Shown here one piece after another: positions 13,716 through 28,190 of a stretch of DNA of 62,000 nucleotides (positions are counted from its first letter, which is position 1; the number at the start of each line of letters is the position of its first letter). Source of the DNA: Chrysomallon squamiferum (Eukaryota; Mollusca; Gastropoda; Neomphalida; Peltospiridae); the NCBI GenBank assembly GCA_012295275.1, contig CM022673.1, positions 4,188,605 to 4,250,604 on the forward strand. The letters run 5' to 3'. A program made the translations under genes and the position numbers. Under the pieces are notes generated by a model that searched no databases, was not told where the DNA came from, and saw only the letters and a list, made by a program, of their open reading frames with translations.

Positions 13716-14230
13716 GAATCAATACCCCGGTTTAGTAACGGTGTGTAACAGGATGAGAGCAGTGGGCTGAGGAGAAGTAAACACCAAAAGAAACAGTTTC
13801 ATTCTTTGTTTTCTACGCTGTCAACTGGCAGTTTAATCTCGTCTGTAATTTTTTTTTTTTTTTTTTTTTTTTTAACTTTATTCCGCTTCATGTGGGTTTT
13901 TTTTTGGGGGGGGGTTGTTTTTGTTTTGGGGGGGAGTTAGTGAATTTATTTCATCGCCTTCAGACATTTAAAGAACAATCCATAAACAAAAATATCACAT
14001 TGCATTAAATCTTTTCTCAATCTAATAATACTGGTGTGAGACCAAACTACTCTCTAATGGCCGTCAAATGGGGCTGAACATTTTCACTTAATAATGGCGG
14101 CTGTATTAACAAAGCGGCTATAGATTTAGGTTTCTTTGTTGTTTGTTTTTGTCTGATTTTTTTTCCTCTATTTTTGTTTTGTTTTGTTGTTTTTTTTCTT
14201 TTTTGCTTGTTTGTTCTTGATGATGTTTTC

Positions 14231-14282
<52 letters not shown>

Positions 14283-15597
14283 GAACTGGTGATCGATTTT
14301 TATCAGTATCTGTAATTTTCTTGGCAATAAAAATGTTTCTCATTTACTTTCCTCCATTTTGAAGTGAGATCGAGCAGGCGATCTGAATTCGTGCATGTTT
14401 GCTTCAACAGCTTCATCTTACGACTCTTTGTTTATTTATATAAGCTTTGTTAGTATCCAGACGACTTAGGACAACGACGTTCTAATCAAAGCTGTCACCG
14501 ACGATCGACGTCGGATTGGTGCTTAGAACATTAATCTGCACGGTGCGATATACCGCAGGTTCGATCCCTCTTGAACGACTGTTACACCTTTTCTCTTTCC
14601 AACCAGTATTATAAGCCTGATACACCAAACTCTGTGGAATATCCTGTAATTACTATTGATTAGATGCAAGTAAAAAAATTTAATCCCTTGCAGGTAAATC
14701 CATGACAGTAGCCTTTGGAGTTACATATCGGGTTTCTTTTCTTACGCAATTAAATAAGAAGCATATAATTAAAATCTGATACTCGTAATATTAAAATTTA
14801 GTGTTAAGTTTTCTCTAAATAAATATTTCTTTCGTTATTGATTCCTTCCAGATGACTTTATTCCTGCGTAACGTTATGAAAATATTTTAATGTTGTTATC
14901 AATCGTCATGATTACAAATCAGATACAAAACGACACTTACATAAATAAATAAGTAAGTAAGTGAGTACGAAAAGCTGTTTGATGATCCGCTTCTCACGAC
15001 AGAAGGTTCACAGATGAGACGCGAGTGTAAAGTGATTAACTTTAACCGTACAAAACACCACAGCTTCTGAACTGATTGCTCACTGAAGACAGCGGGTTTC
15101 CAATCTGTATTCCAATAACGGTTCTTAACGGTAACAGTTTTTCATCCATGCAGTCAACGCTGAGTAACCTTGCCATTCTGAGCTGACCATCGCGTCAGTG
15201 ATAAAATGTTTCCCGTTAAGCAAATTGTTTCTGTTCCCTCGTTAACACACTTATTTGACGATATTGCAGATCGTTTGATATTTAGTTCAAATAATTTTAC
15301 CTAATTTGATTTTTCCCTCTTTCTTTCGATCCTTGTTTCTATTCTTTTTTCTTTTTTCCTTCCATCCTCATTCGTCTTTTCTACGACTTCTACTTCTTTT
15401 TTCCTTATTCCATTTATTCCTTGTTCCATAAATTATTTATTTTTCTTCCCCTCTTTCTTTCAGGAGTAGGCTATATCCGATTGTTTAGTTTGCAGAAACC
15501 AGGCACAACAGATATTGGGATCCATATTGTCTCGTTCTCGATTAATTTTTTTTATAATTTTTTTATTTATTTATTTTATTTTATTTTTATTTTATTT

Positions 15598-15637
<40 letters not shown>

Positions 15638-18600
15638 TTTTTTTTTTTTGCTTTTCCCCTTTTTACCCAAATAATATAATATTCTAAATTCTTTCTCTCT
15701 TTCTTTCTTTCTCTTTACTTGTTTGGTTTGGCTTGGTTTGTTTCATTTTTTTATATCTTTTTTTTCTTCTTTTTCTAAAAGCTCTGTTTTGTGTATATAA
15801 TATTAAATATATCTTGCTGCTAAGTGGTAAGAAAAACACACGAAAAGACAGCAAAGGGTTTCTACTCTCAGATTAAATCGTTGTTCAAGAATCACTTACA
15901 TTTAACAAATATTAATAAAACGTGTCGATATATTAACAGAAAGACTGACAGACAGAAGGACACACAGATTCGCAGACAGATTTACAGACAGTTAGAAATG
16001 CAAGTAGGTTGTTAGGTATAATGATATATATGCAGACATATAATGAGAGGTAATTTGCATTTGCATACCAGAATTTTTTTTTTTTTGCTCCCTTTGATAT
16101 TAACATCCTTAAAATTACGTTTCCTAATAAAACAGCTGGTAATTAAATATTTAACAAGCATGCTGTATGAAACAACAGATGTTAGGTTCAGCGAGCAAGC
16201 TGTAATTGTATTATGGAACGAAACATGACGATTTATACAGAATAGTCTCAACATTACAATGTGAACATAATTATAATTAACACGTGACATTTTCATTAGA
16301 GATTTTCTGAGTTAATCATGAAAGTTGATATATACATACGTACATAATATATATATGTTTGTACTGTATACTTACGTACACACATGTATATATATAATCA
16401 CATACAGACACACACCCACATATATTAACAGGTATTACAACTTTTTCACTTTATAATAATTGTGATATCGGAGATGTATTTATTTAAAGAAGGGTAGATC
16501 AGAAAATAAACTCATGATATTTTTGTAATTGTTACGAAGAATACAAAAATGTCAATATCAATTTTCTTTTCCCAAACGTTTGCTCTGTATTTGAAATGAC
16601 TTAAAAAAGAAATGTGTTTGGTTGTTCAGTAACCTATTAATACTCTGCTTCTTTGACTTCACCGAAATATTTTGAAATCAGCATTAACAGTTGTTGTTGT
16701 TGTCGTTTTGAAGACTTCGAATACGAGGCAGATGTATAAGACGAGGATTTTGAATTACTTCCCCTTTCTTAACTTTTTTATGTTATTTATTTATTTATTT
16801 ATTTATTTATTATTATTATTAATTGAAGGTTTTTGTTTCTTTATATATATATATCTTTTTAATTTAAAGTCAGTTATTTGGAATATCGTTATTTTATAAC
16901 AAAACGCTGCTGTTATTACATATTATATTTCTACCGGTCACTGTGTATTGCACCGATGATCAGAGTTTCTGATATCTAACAGTGTAGTACGAAACCTTCC
17001 ATGTCTTTATCTTTAGTTTTATTCTTTTATTTAAATTCTTATATTTACATCCACATTCCTTTAAAACGTGATATGAATCGTTACTTATAATCTTTCTTAC
17101 AGACAGCGATAAAGACATAGCCCTTGACAAAATCGACAAACACAGATAAACAGAAAGAAAGAGACACAATCAATCAAACAAAGGGATAAATAAAATATTT
17201 ATTTGTTTTTCTTTCTAAGGAAGAATGTTATCGTCTTTTTGCATAACTATATTCTGTAACATTTCTGTGACGTTTGGGAATTACACTTTTGGTTTCGCTT
17301 TGTTTTCTTTTACCCAAGCTATATGCGTGCAGTGCACGCAGAGTATGACAGTTTCTCAAGAGAGCTTTCAAACATTAGTAAAATAAAAAATTACGTAGCA
17401 GAACACACTGCACAATGCTATCTGGCCCTCCGCCTTAACACCCATGACATAACATAGACACAGAAGTCATAATTATTGTATACACATTTCGAACAGCAGA
17501 TATGAATAATTCATAAGCACAGTAATCAGCATTTCTAGTTTAATGAATTATTTCGAAGGTTGGAGGTTTCTGGGTTCGCCTCCCACTTGAGATTTCATCT
17601 AAGGTCAAAGTGTCTAGTCGTTCGATCCTCCATTTAAAGGACTGAAAAGTGTGAAAGGTTGTCCGGAAGATATAAAAACGTCCGGATTTTTATCGATGAG
17701 TTTTACAAATAGAACCGATATTAATAATGAAAGAAGAGCACTAAACAGAACTCAGTTTACTTTAAAGTGACAGTTTTTTTTTTTCCCTGATTGGCAGCTG
17801 ACTGAGTTTGTTTTGACGTGCTCGTATAGTCGAGCCACTGATAATGCACCAAAAAAATAAATCTAATGTTACGTATCAAGAGAATTCCAAGATAAACATA
17901 CGCACAGAATGAATACAGATGATGTGACCAGAGTTGATAGACTGGTGCACTCGAGCAAACATCTTTCGGATGATTTGCCAACTGCCGGACAGATCCGAAA
18001 TTCGGTACATTCGACAATGTTCGTACATTTCCCGTATTTTGTCCGCGTTTTCTGAAATCTGGTAAATAAAGGCCCATTAAACACCACAGGGTCGAGTGTA
18101 CTAGTTATGTTATACACATCTAGATTTTTAATGCCTGTTAACTAGGATTTAGCTATGATAACGTTTAGGCTGAAACTTATAAAATGGCTTAAACTGATCT
18201 AACAAATGATATGAGAGAAAACAAATAGAGTTTTTCAGTGACTACAGTTTTGACATGTTTAATTTTCGGGTATATCGAAATTTACCTCGCTTATTCGATT
18301 ATAAAAAGAGTACGCAGGATATACGAGTAGACATGTAGTGTCATTATCAACTATAAATTAAATGAAATTCTGTAGTCAGCACCTTTGTTTTATAAAGAAT
18401 ATGCAGCTTGATATTTTTCCGATGTGTCGAATTGTACCACCCCGTTCGAAAGATTGGAAAGAAAATCTGTGAAAGGTATTGCATATGAAGTAAGCATTTA
18501 AAGATGGAAATCTTGTGAACGAGAAGTATTTTTCAAAAGTCTGATATAAAGTAAGTAAATTGTAAAAAGGCATGTAAGAAAATAAATAAATCAATGAATG

Positions 18601-20732
18601 AACAAAAATACAGTTCAGTTTCCAAAAACAGATTTTTCCCATTTCAATTATACGAATAAATTACTTTTTTAATAATAAAAAAAATATATATGGAACGATG
18701 AGAAAAATATATTCTGTTTTTAATCTTTTTAAAAAACGAATCTTTAGCAGAAAAGCAAAAAAAAACCCCACAATCACACGTTAGACCGGAATCATTTGCT
18801 TTCAAAGAGAAAACAAAAGGCTTGTTTGTTTTCTCTACCATTTCTGCGATCCGTATTATGGAGAAAGTGAGAAAAACAAAGGAGATATTTACATTATCAC
18901 CGAAGTCATTTAGCTAAATTAACAAGCCTAAAGTCATGTACTAACAACACCTTGTTTTATGTTCAGTACAACGCTTGTTTCGTTAACCGGCCGCCATCTT
19001 TGTTATTTAAGATCTCGATATGGACGTCTCCGAGGCAACGCCAGGAGCGAGAATGTACGAGATTTCTCACAGAGGCACGCAGACTCAGATTTATTAAGAG
19101 CATAGTCCACAGTTAATAATAGAAATATGTTAACACCTTAAGGCAATTTTTTTCCTTTTTTTTTTTTTTTTTGGTTTTCAAGGTCAAAAGACAGAATCCT
19201 TATAAATACTGAGAAACAACAATCAGTCCATCTTGAAAAATGTTTCATATATACCAGTATATACATATAATATTTATATATACACATACAAACGTACACA
19301 CACAGACGTACATGATACCTATATGTATGCATACATACATACATACACCAATGAACACACATACACAAATACACATACACATATATGTGTGAACGTTGCG
19401 CCAATAATTCTCCATATAATCACAACGTTTTCGCTATAACTGTATATCTACACAAGAATTAACGATAATTATATGGATTTTATATATTTATTTATTTATT
19501 ATTGTTATGTCATGTTGTTATTTTGTGTTGACTGTAAAAATAATATGAAACTTGCTGCAGCCAACATATTTGCCATGACCGTTGATACACTAATCCTTAA
19601 GGACTGGTTTCGAACGGGAAAAAGCCCCAAGGATGCTCTGAGCAATATTAACCCTTGACCAGTCGCTGTGATGATGAGTCGCTCATCCAAATGATGCTAG
19701 TGACGTCCGTGTTAGAAAATTATTGCAGCTTTTATAGCTTGACAGAAATAATTGCAAATCTGAAGTATACAAACTATTTATAATCAGTGCGTTAGAAGAG
19801 CGAAATGTATATTGCATTAAGCATTCTTGAGGCCGTCAAGATCGGACATCTCGTTTTAATGGACTTATGCAATAATAATAATGAAGAATTGTCGATACAG
19901 CGAAAAACATGTGATTAAAACACTCTTTGAAGTTAACAAATAAGGTTCCGCTCATTTAACTCGCCAAAGTAGGCCTACGAACGGGTTTACCGTCTCCATT
20001 TTACTCCTTAATTTTCTGAAGTTATTGTCACAAAATTCTCTTTGTAGTATATCAGAATGCACTCACAGTGTGAGGATAACCGGTTGCGTGCATGCATTAG
20101 TAATGTCTAACATTAACGTTTATCGTTCAGCTAGCAGGAATTAATTCCCTTGCGATCGGTGCTGGTTAAAAACGCTCGTATATCTGTAACGATGTTAGCA
20201 TACGGGGATTTACGTCACAAAGTAACGGCAGCTGTAAGATTTGAATTAAAGTTACATGAAGGAAAAGAAAGAGAGAGATGCTAATTACAAGACAAGTACA
20301 TCGGTTATTCACTAATCAGTAGTTGTTGGGTGTCAGATGGAGGACAGAATGAAATGATTCGAATTATTATTTAACTGTATCCCTCAAGGCACAGAGTAGT
20401 AGTCATGTGCTGAATTCCAAGCTAATAATGTCTCAAGTCTAGTGATATTATAAAAATATGATATACTGAGATGTGATTCTTTGTATTAACATACTAAAGG
20501 CACAGTCTGATATAAAGCGAGGTCAGATACTGAGTCCACGTTAGGTGTGAACAGATCTGAAGGCAGCATAAGAACATAATCTGCACCCATGTGTGTGTGT
20601 GTGTGTGTGTGTGAAAACAAATATATCTTAATAGCAGTTGAAAGTGCCAATCATACAGTCATACTACTATGCTCTTTCATTATTAGCTGACATTATGTAC
20701 GTGTGAATGATTGTGTGTGTGTGTGTGTGTGT

Positions 20733-20734
<2 letters not shown>
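13716..20734. other. Gene-free unique DNA with poly-T blocks
   Basis: It holds poly-T tracts (about 13850-13874, 14239-14275, 15541-15650 and 19150-19171) and short TATG/TA runs. A possible tRNA-derived SINE head lies near 14505-14575 (B-box-like GGTTCGATCCC). The stretch at 18985-19100 has a GCCGCCATCTTT motif followed by a 25-codon open frame from 19021. I recognise no protein domain on either strand. Confidence 0.45.
14505..14575 (+). repeat. Possible tRNA-derived SINE head or tRNA relic
   Basis: A good pol III B-box match (GGTTCGATCCC, about 14559-14569) follows an A-box-like TGGTGCTTAGAAC by about 40 bp. I could not fold the stretch into a convincing cloverleaf and no typical 3' body follows, so a functional tRNA is unlikely. 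Confidence 0.25.

Positions 20735-20819
<85 letters not shown>
20735..20819. repeat. (GA)n microsatellite, 85 bp, next to (TG)n
   Basis: A (TG)n run at about 20712-20732 passes directly into a perfect (GA)n run. The compound purine/pyrimidine structure is simple repeat only. Confidence 0.95.
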
Positions 20820-20824
<5 letters not shown>

Positions 20825-23800
20825 CGTTTTGTATTTTATAATTGAGTTCCATGTGGAAGGATCCATCAAATGTTTTGAATAAGTATTTAACTATCTCAGT
20901 TATTTACAGAAAACAAATCGTGGTAGACACTTCCCCGCAGAAACGACAATAAAAGCCTTAATGTCACGCATCTCCATTTTCAAGAACCATCCAGCCAAGG
21001 TTTCATAATTCAGATCCAGTTCTCACAGCTTTGCAGACTTTCTAGCACTATACCATCCCTTGCTATTATCGAGGTCATTAAATCAAAAGAGAAAAAAAAT
21101 AAAAATAAAAATAAAAGAATTATGAAATCTTTCACGATTTTTGAGTTATAACGTCTTAAGCTATAAATATCCAAGAATCTATCTGGCTTTTGGCGACTTC
21201 AGAGCCACAGAGAATTGTCGGTGAAAAACGAAGAGCACTGGTATGACATTGGTTTTTTTTGTGTGTTTTTTTTTATTGTTTGATGTCAGTTTACGATTCC
21301 TCTGGGTACATCGCCTAGACCGCAACAACAAAAATGGATCCAGTCGTATCCAGCCTGATATTAATTATTTAGCAATCACTCGTTCGTGTTACCCTCAGAC
21401 GCGACTTTGATGTCGCCGCGGTCGAAATTAGAGGAAAAGTTTTACGATAACTACAAAAGGGATGGTGTAAATGGGTTATTAGGGACACTCCGTAACAATA
21501 CATCACCCAATTAGAGGGAATATAGTTTTCATGTTCATACACCACTGATATCAAAGCAGTCGTAATGCGGCCTGATTGAGCCCGTTTTTTATAGCACGCA
21601 GTTGGATAACATCGTCCAGTGTCGGGCAATATGGGATTATATGACAGCCATAAAGGAAAAGGAGAGAAGGGGAATAATGAAAAAAAAAAAATAATAAAAA
21701 ATAAAAAATCACAGACAGTTACTCTCAACTTATTCTTGTCGATGAGATGTCGCAAGATCAAAACAACCGTAGCGTAATCGTGTAAAAAAAAAAAAATATG
21801 TATCTTTGTACAAGATTGAGTCTGAAAGATGATAAATAGAACAAAATTATTTATCGTTTTTGCAAATGTAGTTTCGTTTACCAAATAAACACACGTGTAC
21901 CGTCAGCAGATTTGCTACGTAAACTGTATTATGTACTTCATAAACTCTATCAAAGCGGATAATTTAATGTGACAGCTATTTCTGTGATATTCATGCACAT
22001 ATGCTTGAGTAATATATGTCAAATTCATAATATAAATTATTGTAAAAATGAATTCGGTACGCAAATATAAATAGGTAGATAGATACATACATACATACAT
22101 ACATACATAGACAGATAGCAGATAAATAGATACACACACACACACACACACATATATAATTTACATATACATATATGTGTCTGTGAGTGGGTGTATAGAA
22201 AACTAAATCGTGTTTACTATATCATTTCAGCACAATCTGTAATTACCAAAGGTTCAAAATAACGTAGTCTTAAGTAAATCACACACAGATATTTTCATGG
22301 TTTTCTTGTCTGCTAACAAATTGACTTTCTTTTCCATTATTAAACAGTTGAAATATTTATAGCGTCCAAAGACGGAGAGGGACGAAAGCGTGCGATATTC
22401 AATAACCAGTTTTCTTGTGAAACTTCAGTGACGCATAAATACCGTATAGCAATGATTAGACCATACGAATGACGTGTAAAATAATGAAATAATCCTATTA
22501 GAGCAAGAACTAAGCCCACCGAAACTATATTGGCGATGTTTTCTTTGTTGCAGTCAAAGGAATCCTGCTTTGATGTTACGTTTACTCACATAAACAAGAA
22601 AGAAACAACGTGAAGGCATCTTTGTCCAATAATGTTTCGTCTTTCATGTTCTTCTTGTAAGAGCGGAAGTTTTAAAATGATGCTGACATAAAACGGGAAA
22701 AGGATTTTTTATTTATTTATTATTATTATGTTGTTGTTTTTTTTATGGCCTTTTTCGTTTTATTTCTTTATAATTATTAACATTTATAATTATTATTAAC
22801 ATTATTATTATTATTATCATTATTATCATCATCATCATCATTATCATCATCATCATTACTAAATTATATATCTCGGTCACTGATCTTTAAAACGTAGTAA
22901 TATTTGGTTTATAATTTCAGTTATATCCACTTTGATCAACTGAATTTTTCAGTCTCAGCTATATAATCGTAATTTAATTAATATATATATATATATATAA
23001 AATGGAATATTTAAAAATATTTGTTCACTGAAATAATTAAATTTCATTTATATGTATCGATTCGTATTAAATAATGATTGTACAACTAGAATATGTTTGG
23101 GGGAGTTCTACATATGTATGTGTGTGTGTGTGAGTATGTATGTGTGTGTGTGTGTATGTATATATGTAAGTTTGTATTAATATACGAGTGTATGTAAGTG
23201 TTTATGTGTGTAGTATATCTGTATTTCTAATGACACATCTAGTTTTTTTTATTTTCATGTGTGTATGCACACGTGCGCGCATGGTCATGCATCAGTATAT
23301 AACGGATTTGTCTCTATGAACAGGAACATATTTGATATCAAACGAGCAACAGTCTTAACATTTTTATGGATGTCAGTCGCAGTAATCACTCCACAGTCGT
23401 TCTGTAGGAAAAGAAGGAATTTGCCAATCTGTTATTTAGAAGTCGCGTCTGCACTTGAAGACTAAAATAATCATAATTATGAACATCAAAGTACTTTCCT
23501 AAAGCGTTTGCTGATTACAATGACTGGTGTAGAGACCAACATGCTTAACAGTTCATCTCAGCTAAACGAACTTAACCGCGCATGTGCGCACTAAACGGAA
23601 GTAGAAGGCCAGACGAAACTGCGTTAAGGAAGAAGCTTCCTGATTGAATACGGTTATCAAAACAAAACTTTTATCGTGAATTCTCCGCAATCACAGAAAT
23701 AACAAACTGCATTAGTTGTCTGATTCATAAATGTTCAACCAGTCAAATTTTTTGTTGAAAAAGATTTGTAATTTTTTTTTTTTAAATTAAGTTGCTTGTA

Positions 23801-23969
23801 TTGTGGAACTCGTTATGATGTACACGACTGTATACATGTATACTTGTGTAGAACTGATGTTAGCTTTGTATGAATAAAATGATGTTTTGTGAAGTTGGAA
23901 CGGACATAACCTCACTCGATACAGCTCTTGCATTTGATAAAATCGTTCAGGATCATTTCAGTGCTACTC
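20820..23969. other. Gene-free unique DNA with minor repeats
   Basis: It includes (ATAC)n at about 22083-22108, (AC)n at about 22132-22152, (ATT)n/(ATC)n at 22801-22858, (TA)n at 22980-22998 and (TG)n-rich sequence at 23110-23215. A 171-codon minus-strand frame at 21369-21884 contains homopolymer-encoded Phe runs and has no recognisable domain, so it is not called as a gene. Confidence 0.45.
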
Positions 23970-24112
23970 TTTATTTTATTTTATGTTATTTTATTTTATT
24001 TTATTTTATTTAATTAATTATTTTTATTTTATTTTATTTTATTAATTATTTTTATTTTATTTTATTTTATGTTACTTTATTTTATTTTATTTTATTTTAT
24101 TTATTTTTTCTT
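23970..24112. repeat. (TTTTA)n pentanucleotide array
   Basis: TTTTA/ATTTT pentamers repeat with a few variant units (TTATG, TTAAT). The same motif recurs at about 24940-25000 and more extensively at 56215-56475. Confidence 0.85.
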
Positions 24113-25664
24113 ACTCAGTGAAATAATAATGCTGTAGCGTTTCATATTAGCAGGTATTATTGATATATTTGTTGATCCATTTTTCACCATTTTTTATACT
24201 TCACAATAACAACAACAACAACAACAACAATAATAATAATTTCTTTCTTTCTTTTTCTTTACTCAGTGCAAACCCATTTAAATTTGATGAAACTGAATTG
24301 TACATTAATTTATTCTTTTTTTATAACTAAAAATTAGCTGCATTATTTTATCCTGCAAACTATGTTTTTAAAAAACAACAAAAAAACAACAACATATTAA
24401 CAAAATATCTTGCTGAATTCAAAAGAATCTCTGAAAACGTACCTGGGTGGGGACAGCCGTGATTCTCGCGTGCAGTTTGTACTCAAACATACTTATCAAT
24501 ACTTTTGGAATACAGCTGTAGATTACGAACTTCACGCTTACTGAGACATAAAAGAAATTTCAAATAATCTACGTCATTATTCGATATTCCGTAACGAGTA
24601 GTCCATTAGATCGCAAATGTAGAACAGGAGATCCTAATAGATTTTATTAAGTACAAAGCACGTTAATGTGCTTTAATTTCCTTAGGTCCGAAAAAAAAAA
24701 TAATAATAATAAAATATTTATTCTTTGAAAAAAAAAATAATAATAATAAAATAAAATAAATTAAATAAGTAAATAAATAAATAGTAATAATACTTTTCCA
24801 CGTGATGCAGAACAAGAACTTCATTACGAGTCAAAATCAGGCTCTACAGGTCTCTCATCAACTCCATCTTCTGCCATGGCTTATTATTTTTACTTTACTT
24901 CATATTAAAATAATTTTCTTTCTTTACTTTTAGATTTATTTTTTTATTTTATTTATTTTAATATTTTATTTATTTATTTATTTTATTTATTTATTCTTTC
25001 ATTCATTCATTCATTCATTTTTTCCTTCTTTCTTTCTTTTAATTTTTTTGTTTTTTTTTTGTTTTATTAATTTAAATGTGAATCTGTATTCCAGTCATTC
25101 ACCTGTCTTTCTGTTGCGTTCTAGCTTACAGAAATTATGAAACAGAAGAAACCTTGCAAGCAGTTATTTCACTTTAGTCAAGTCACGTTTTTGTTCTGTT
25201 ATACTGACAATTGAAAAAAAAAAAAAAAAAAAAAATAGAATAAGATAAATAAAAAAATTTAATTCACACTGATTCCGAGAATAATATGTAACATTTCCCG
25301 ATATAGCCGTAGTGTTGCGCTTATAGATAATTGTTATCTAAATTTAGGTTCGTGTAGCTAGTACGTCAATGCCTTATTTTTAGTAACGCCATCTTTCGAC
25401 TGCACATCAAATCGTCTGTCTCCGTGAATACCATAAATTTGATATTTCTCGTATCTCACATTAGAATATCGTTAGAAATTAAATTATACCTCATCTAATG
25501 AAAGGGAATGAAAGACTTCTGTGTACTTAATTAATCATTACTTTCAGATCATTTTCGTTTGTTTTGTTGTTGTTGTTTTTTCATGTTGTTTTTTTCCGTT
25601 TTCTATCTCTGATGGATTGAAACATACAAGTGATAATAATAAAAATAATTTTTTTTTAAAAATT
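24113..25664. other. AT-rich unique DNA with short homopolymer and triplet runs
   Basis: It contains (AAC)n/(AAT)n near 24207-24240, A-rich and AAT/AAAT runs near 24690-24790, TTTA/TTCA runs near 24930-25020 and a poly-A at about 25216-25236. No gene is recognised. Confidence 0.45.
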
Positions 25665-25993
25665 AGAAATGATTTTAGTTGTTATTGTTACTACTTCTGT
25701 TGCTACTCCTGTTGCTAGTCCTATTATTGCTACTACGGTTATTACTAATGTCACCATCACCACTACTAGTGTTGTTGCTGCTACTTTTAGTATTAATACT
25801 TTAATTGTCATTATTAGTACAAGTAATAGCAGTAGTAATAGCAGCAGTAGCTGTAGTAGTAGAGGTAACAGTCCTGGCTGTAGAAGTAGTAGAAGAAGAG
25901 GTTGCAGTAGTAGAAGGTTAGTAGTAGTAGTGATGGTGATGATACAATTAATAGTACTTTTTGTGGCTGTAGAAGAAGTGTTGTTATTGTCAC

Positions 25994-26047
<54 letters not shown>

Positions 26048-26048
26048 G
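25665..26048. repeat. Trinucleotide mosaic ending in perfect (TTA)n
   Basis: Imperfect TTA/TAC/AGT triplets run from 25676 to about 25990 and end in an uninterrupted (ATT)n of about 48 bp (25997-26046). Open frames in both directions are composition artefacts of Ser, Leu, Val or Ile runs. Confidence 0.85.
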
Positions 26049-27859
26049 TCAATAAAAAATAATCTCGGTGAATAAATATTGTTGAAACTACTGATTAAAA
26101 TTGGCACGTGGAGTTAATTCTGCACTGGCTCTCACCACTTTTTTGTTGCCCTTTGATTCCACACGAGCGCCATCTCGACTGTTTTCCTTTCTTATTTAAC
26201 AAAACCCGATTCGGTTTGAACTCGGATGACAAACAACCTGTCAAATTTTTATTTCAATTTTTAGTGTTGACTTAACGAAAATGATTGATGCAGAACTATG
26301 AATATTTTTTTCTTCCTTACTCCCTGAAGAATTCTGTTTCCCCTCTGACGTTGATTCAAAGAAAAGATAACTACGAGAAACTTCAGTGACCCGCTGGTCT
26401 GTCATTTCATAAACGATGATCACAAAGGAGTGATATTTTTTGTTATTTAAATTAATTTCCTTTGTATTGATGATTCAGTGCTGAAACGTCGGAAAGGTTT
26501 TCTGGTTTCGACTTTGCGTCTTTGGAATGAAAGTGAGTGATAGTGCTTGAGATGGCGAGTTTGAAAAGATAATCAAAGCCGGAATAAGAGAGGAAAAAAA
26601 GATTTAAAGATGTCTCTGATTTTTGTAGTTTTTGTTTTCAGTTTGCACATGGTAAAACTCTAAAGTCTGGTTTTTGTTTTGATTTATAGAAATTAAAGTG
26701 GATATACTCCAGATGTTTTTTCTTTTTATTATTATTTTTTCCATCCCGTTCGCAACTGTTTAAAAACTGAAGAGATAGAGAGAAATATTTGTTAATAGGC
26801 AAAGCCTTTGACACGAATTTCAGAATAATAAAAAAATTTGTAAAAAAAAAACCATCCAGATTTGAAGTTACATTAATGATTTCTTTATCGAAGAATTAAA
26901 AATACATGTGATAATAACATTCTGGAGAAAAAACAATCAAAGGAGATGAAAGAGTTTTATATAACATCTTTCTAATTAGAAAATCTTTAAATCAGAAACG
27001 GATATCATTAACGTAGTCTGCTACCAGAAAAAACAAATGAACGATTTAAACGAAATTCAGATTTACAGTAGGTACAAAAACAAAGTTAGGTCTCAGATAG
27101 AAGTCAGAAAATCCATAGCTGTTGCGGTTTAATTATTAGGTGTAATTTTAAAGCAATTTCACCAGCAAATTCGCCGATCGTAATTTTTCCTACAGGAGGC
27201 GGATCGTTTTGCCAAGCAGCAGGGCTGGTGTCTCCCTAGTGGCTGTCGCAGTTTGGCGCGAATCTCCTAAGAAACAGAAATGAAGTTTGTTTGAAAGGTT
27301 ACTGGATGACTACCGTTCTGTCAGACAACGTTATAATTAACTTTGTGAATTCAGCACGTCGACAAGGGGGACGATGTAATGTCGTACACCAAGTATGACT
27401 GCACTTTAATTACGTTGGCGACGTTGACTGCAGCGATCACTACGCTAATTTCGGCGTGGAAGTAATGAATGAAATGTAAAATAGCGATTTCCCTTTCAAG
27501 AATTTGTATCTTGTTCGCGTAAAAGTATTGTTCTTCGATAATTCATTTGTTGTAACAGGAAATTTGCTACATCCACTAATGTCAGTTTAAAATTAGATCG
27601 TGTAATTGCTGGTGTTTGGGGTTTTTTCCCCAGTTTAATCAAGTTTTCGAAAGTGAAGTAAATTTTCCTTGTAAGAGAATCAGAGTGATAGTTTTATGTC
27701 CATGATTGGTACATTGTTTGTTTTGTGCTTTTCAAACGAGCATCGTCCATGATCGAAATCAGAAATAAAAATACAGTATGAGAAAAGTTTTTAAATTTTT
27801 TGTTTAGGTTTTACTGATATTTTTAAGCCTTTCTTTTTCATCATAATCATCTTACTAAA
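26049..27859. other. Gene-free unique DNA
   Basis: Single-copy sequence of moderate AT content. A compact GC-rich patch at 27170-27270 includes CTCCCTAGTGGC, which on the minus strand resembles the core of a CTCF site. No exon with recognisable similarity was found. Confidence 0.45.
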
Positions 27860-28059
27860 AAAAATATTACTACTGATGTTACTACCACTAGAGTAAAAAG
27901 CAATAATACTACAGGTAGTAGCAGTTGCAATAGTTTGCAGTTGGAGTAGACGTAATTAAAATAGTAGTGGTTGTAGAACCAGTAGCAGTGGCGATGGTAC
28001 TATTAATAGTGGTGGTAGTAGTAATAATAGTAGTACTAGAGTAGTAGTGTTAGTAGTGT

Positions 28060-28112
<53 letters not shown>

Positions 28113-28190
28113 AAAGTAGTAGTAGTACTAGTAGTAGCAGCAGGAGCAGCAGTAGTAGTATAATAGTAGTAGTTGTAGTAAACCAGAAAT
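27860..28190. repeat. (TAG)n trinucleotide mosaic
   Basis: Imperfect AGT/TAG triplets with a perfect core at about 28061-28112. The minus-strand frame over it encodes a Thr run and is not a gene. Confidence 0.9.

Noticed and set aside
13301-13722. Open frames of 85-138 codons on both strands
   Set aside because: They are generated by triplet repeats (Thr, Val or Ala runs) and not by coding selection.
14505-14575. A functional tRNA gene
   Set aside because: The B box is good but no 7 bp acceptor stem or anticodon arm could be made to fit, and no T-run terminator follows directly.
17560-17640. A second tRNA-like B box (GGGTTCGCCTCCC)
   Set aside because: No A box at a proper distance and no SINE body downstream; a single short motif is not enough.
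21369-21884. A 171-codon open frame on the minus strand
   Set aside because: It contains Phe and Ile runs encoded by A-rich tracts, has no recognisable domain, no splice context and no similar composition to the three real genes. Probably chance in AT-rich DNA.
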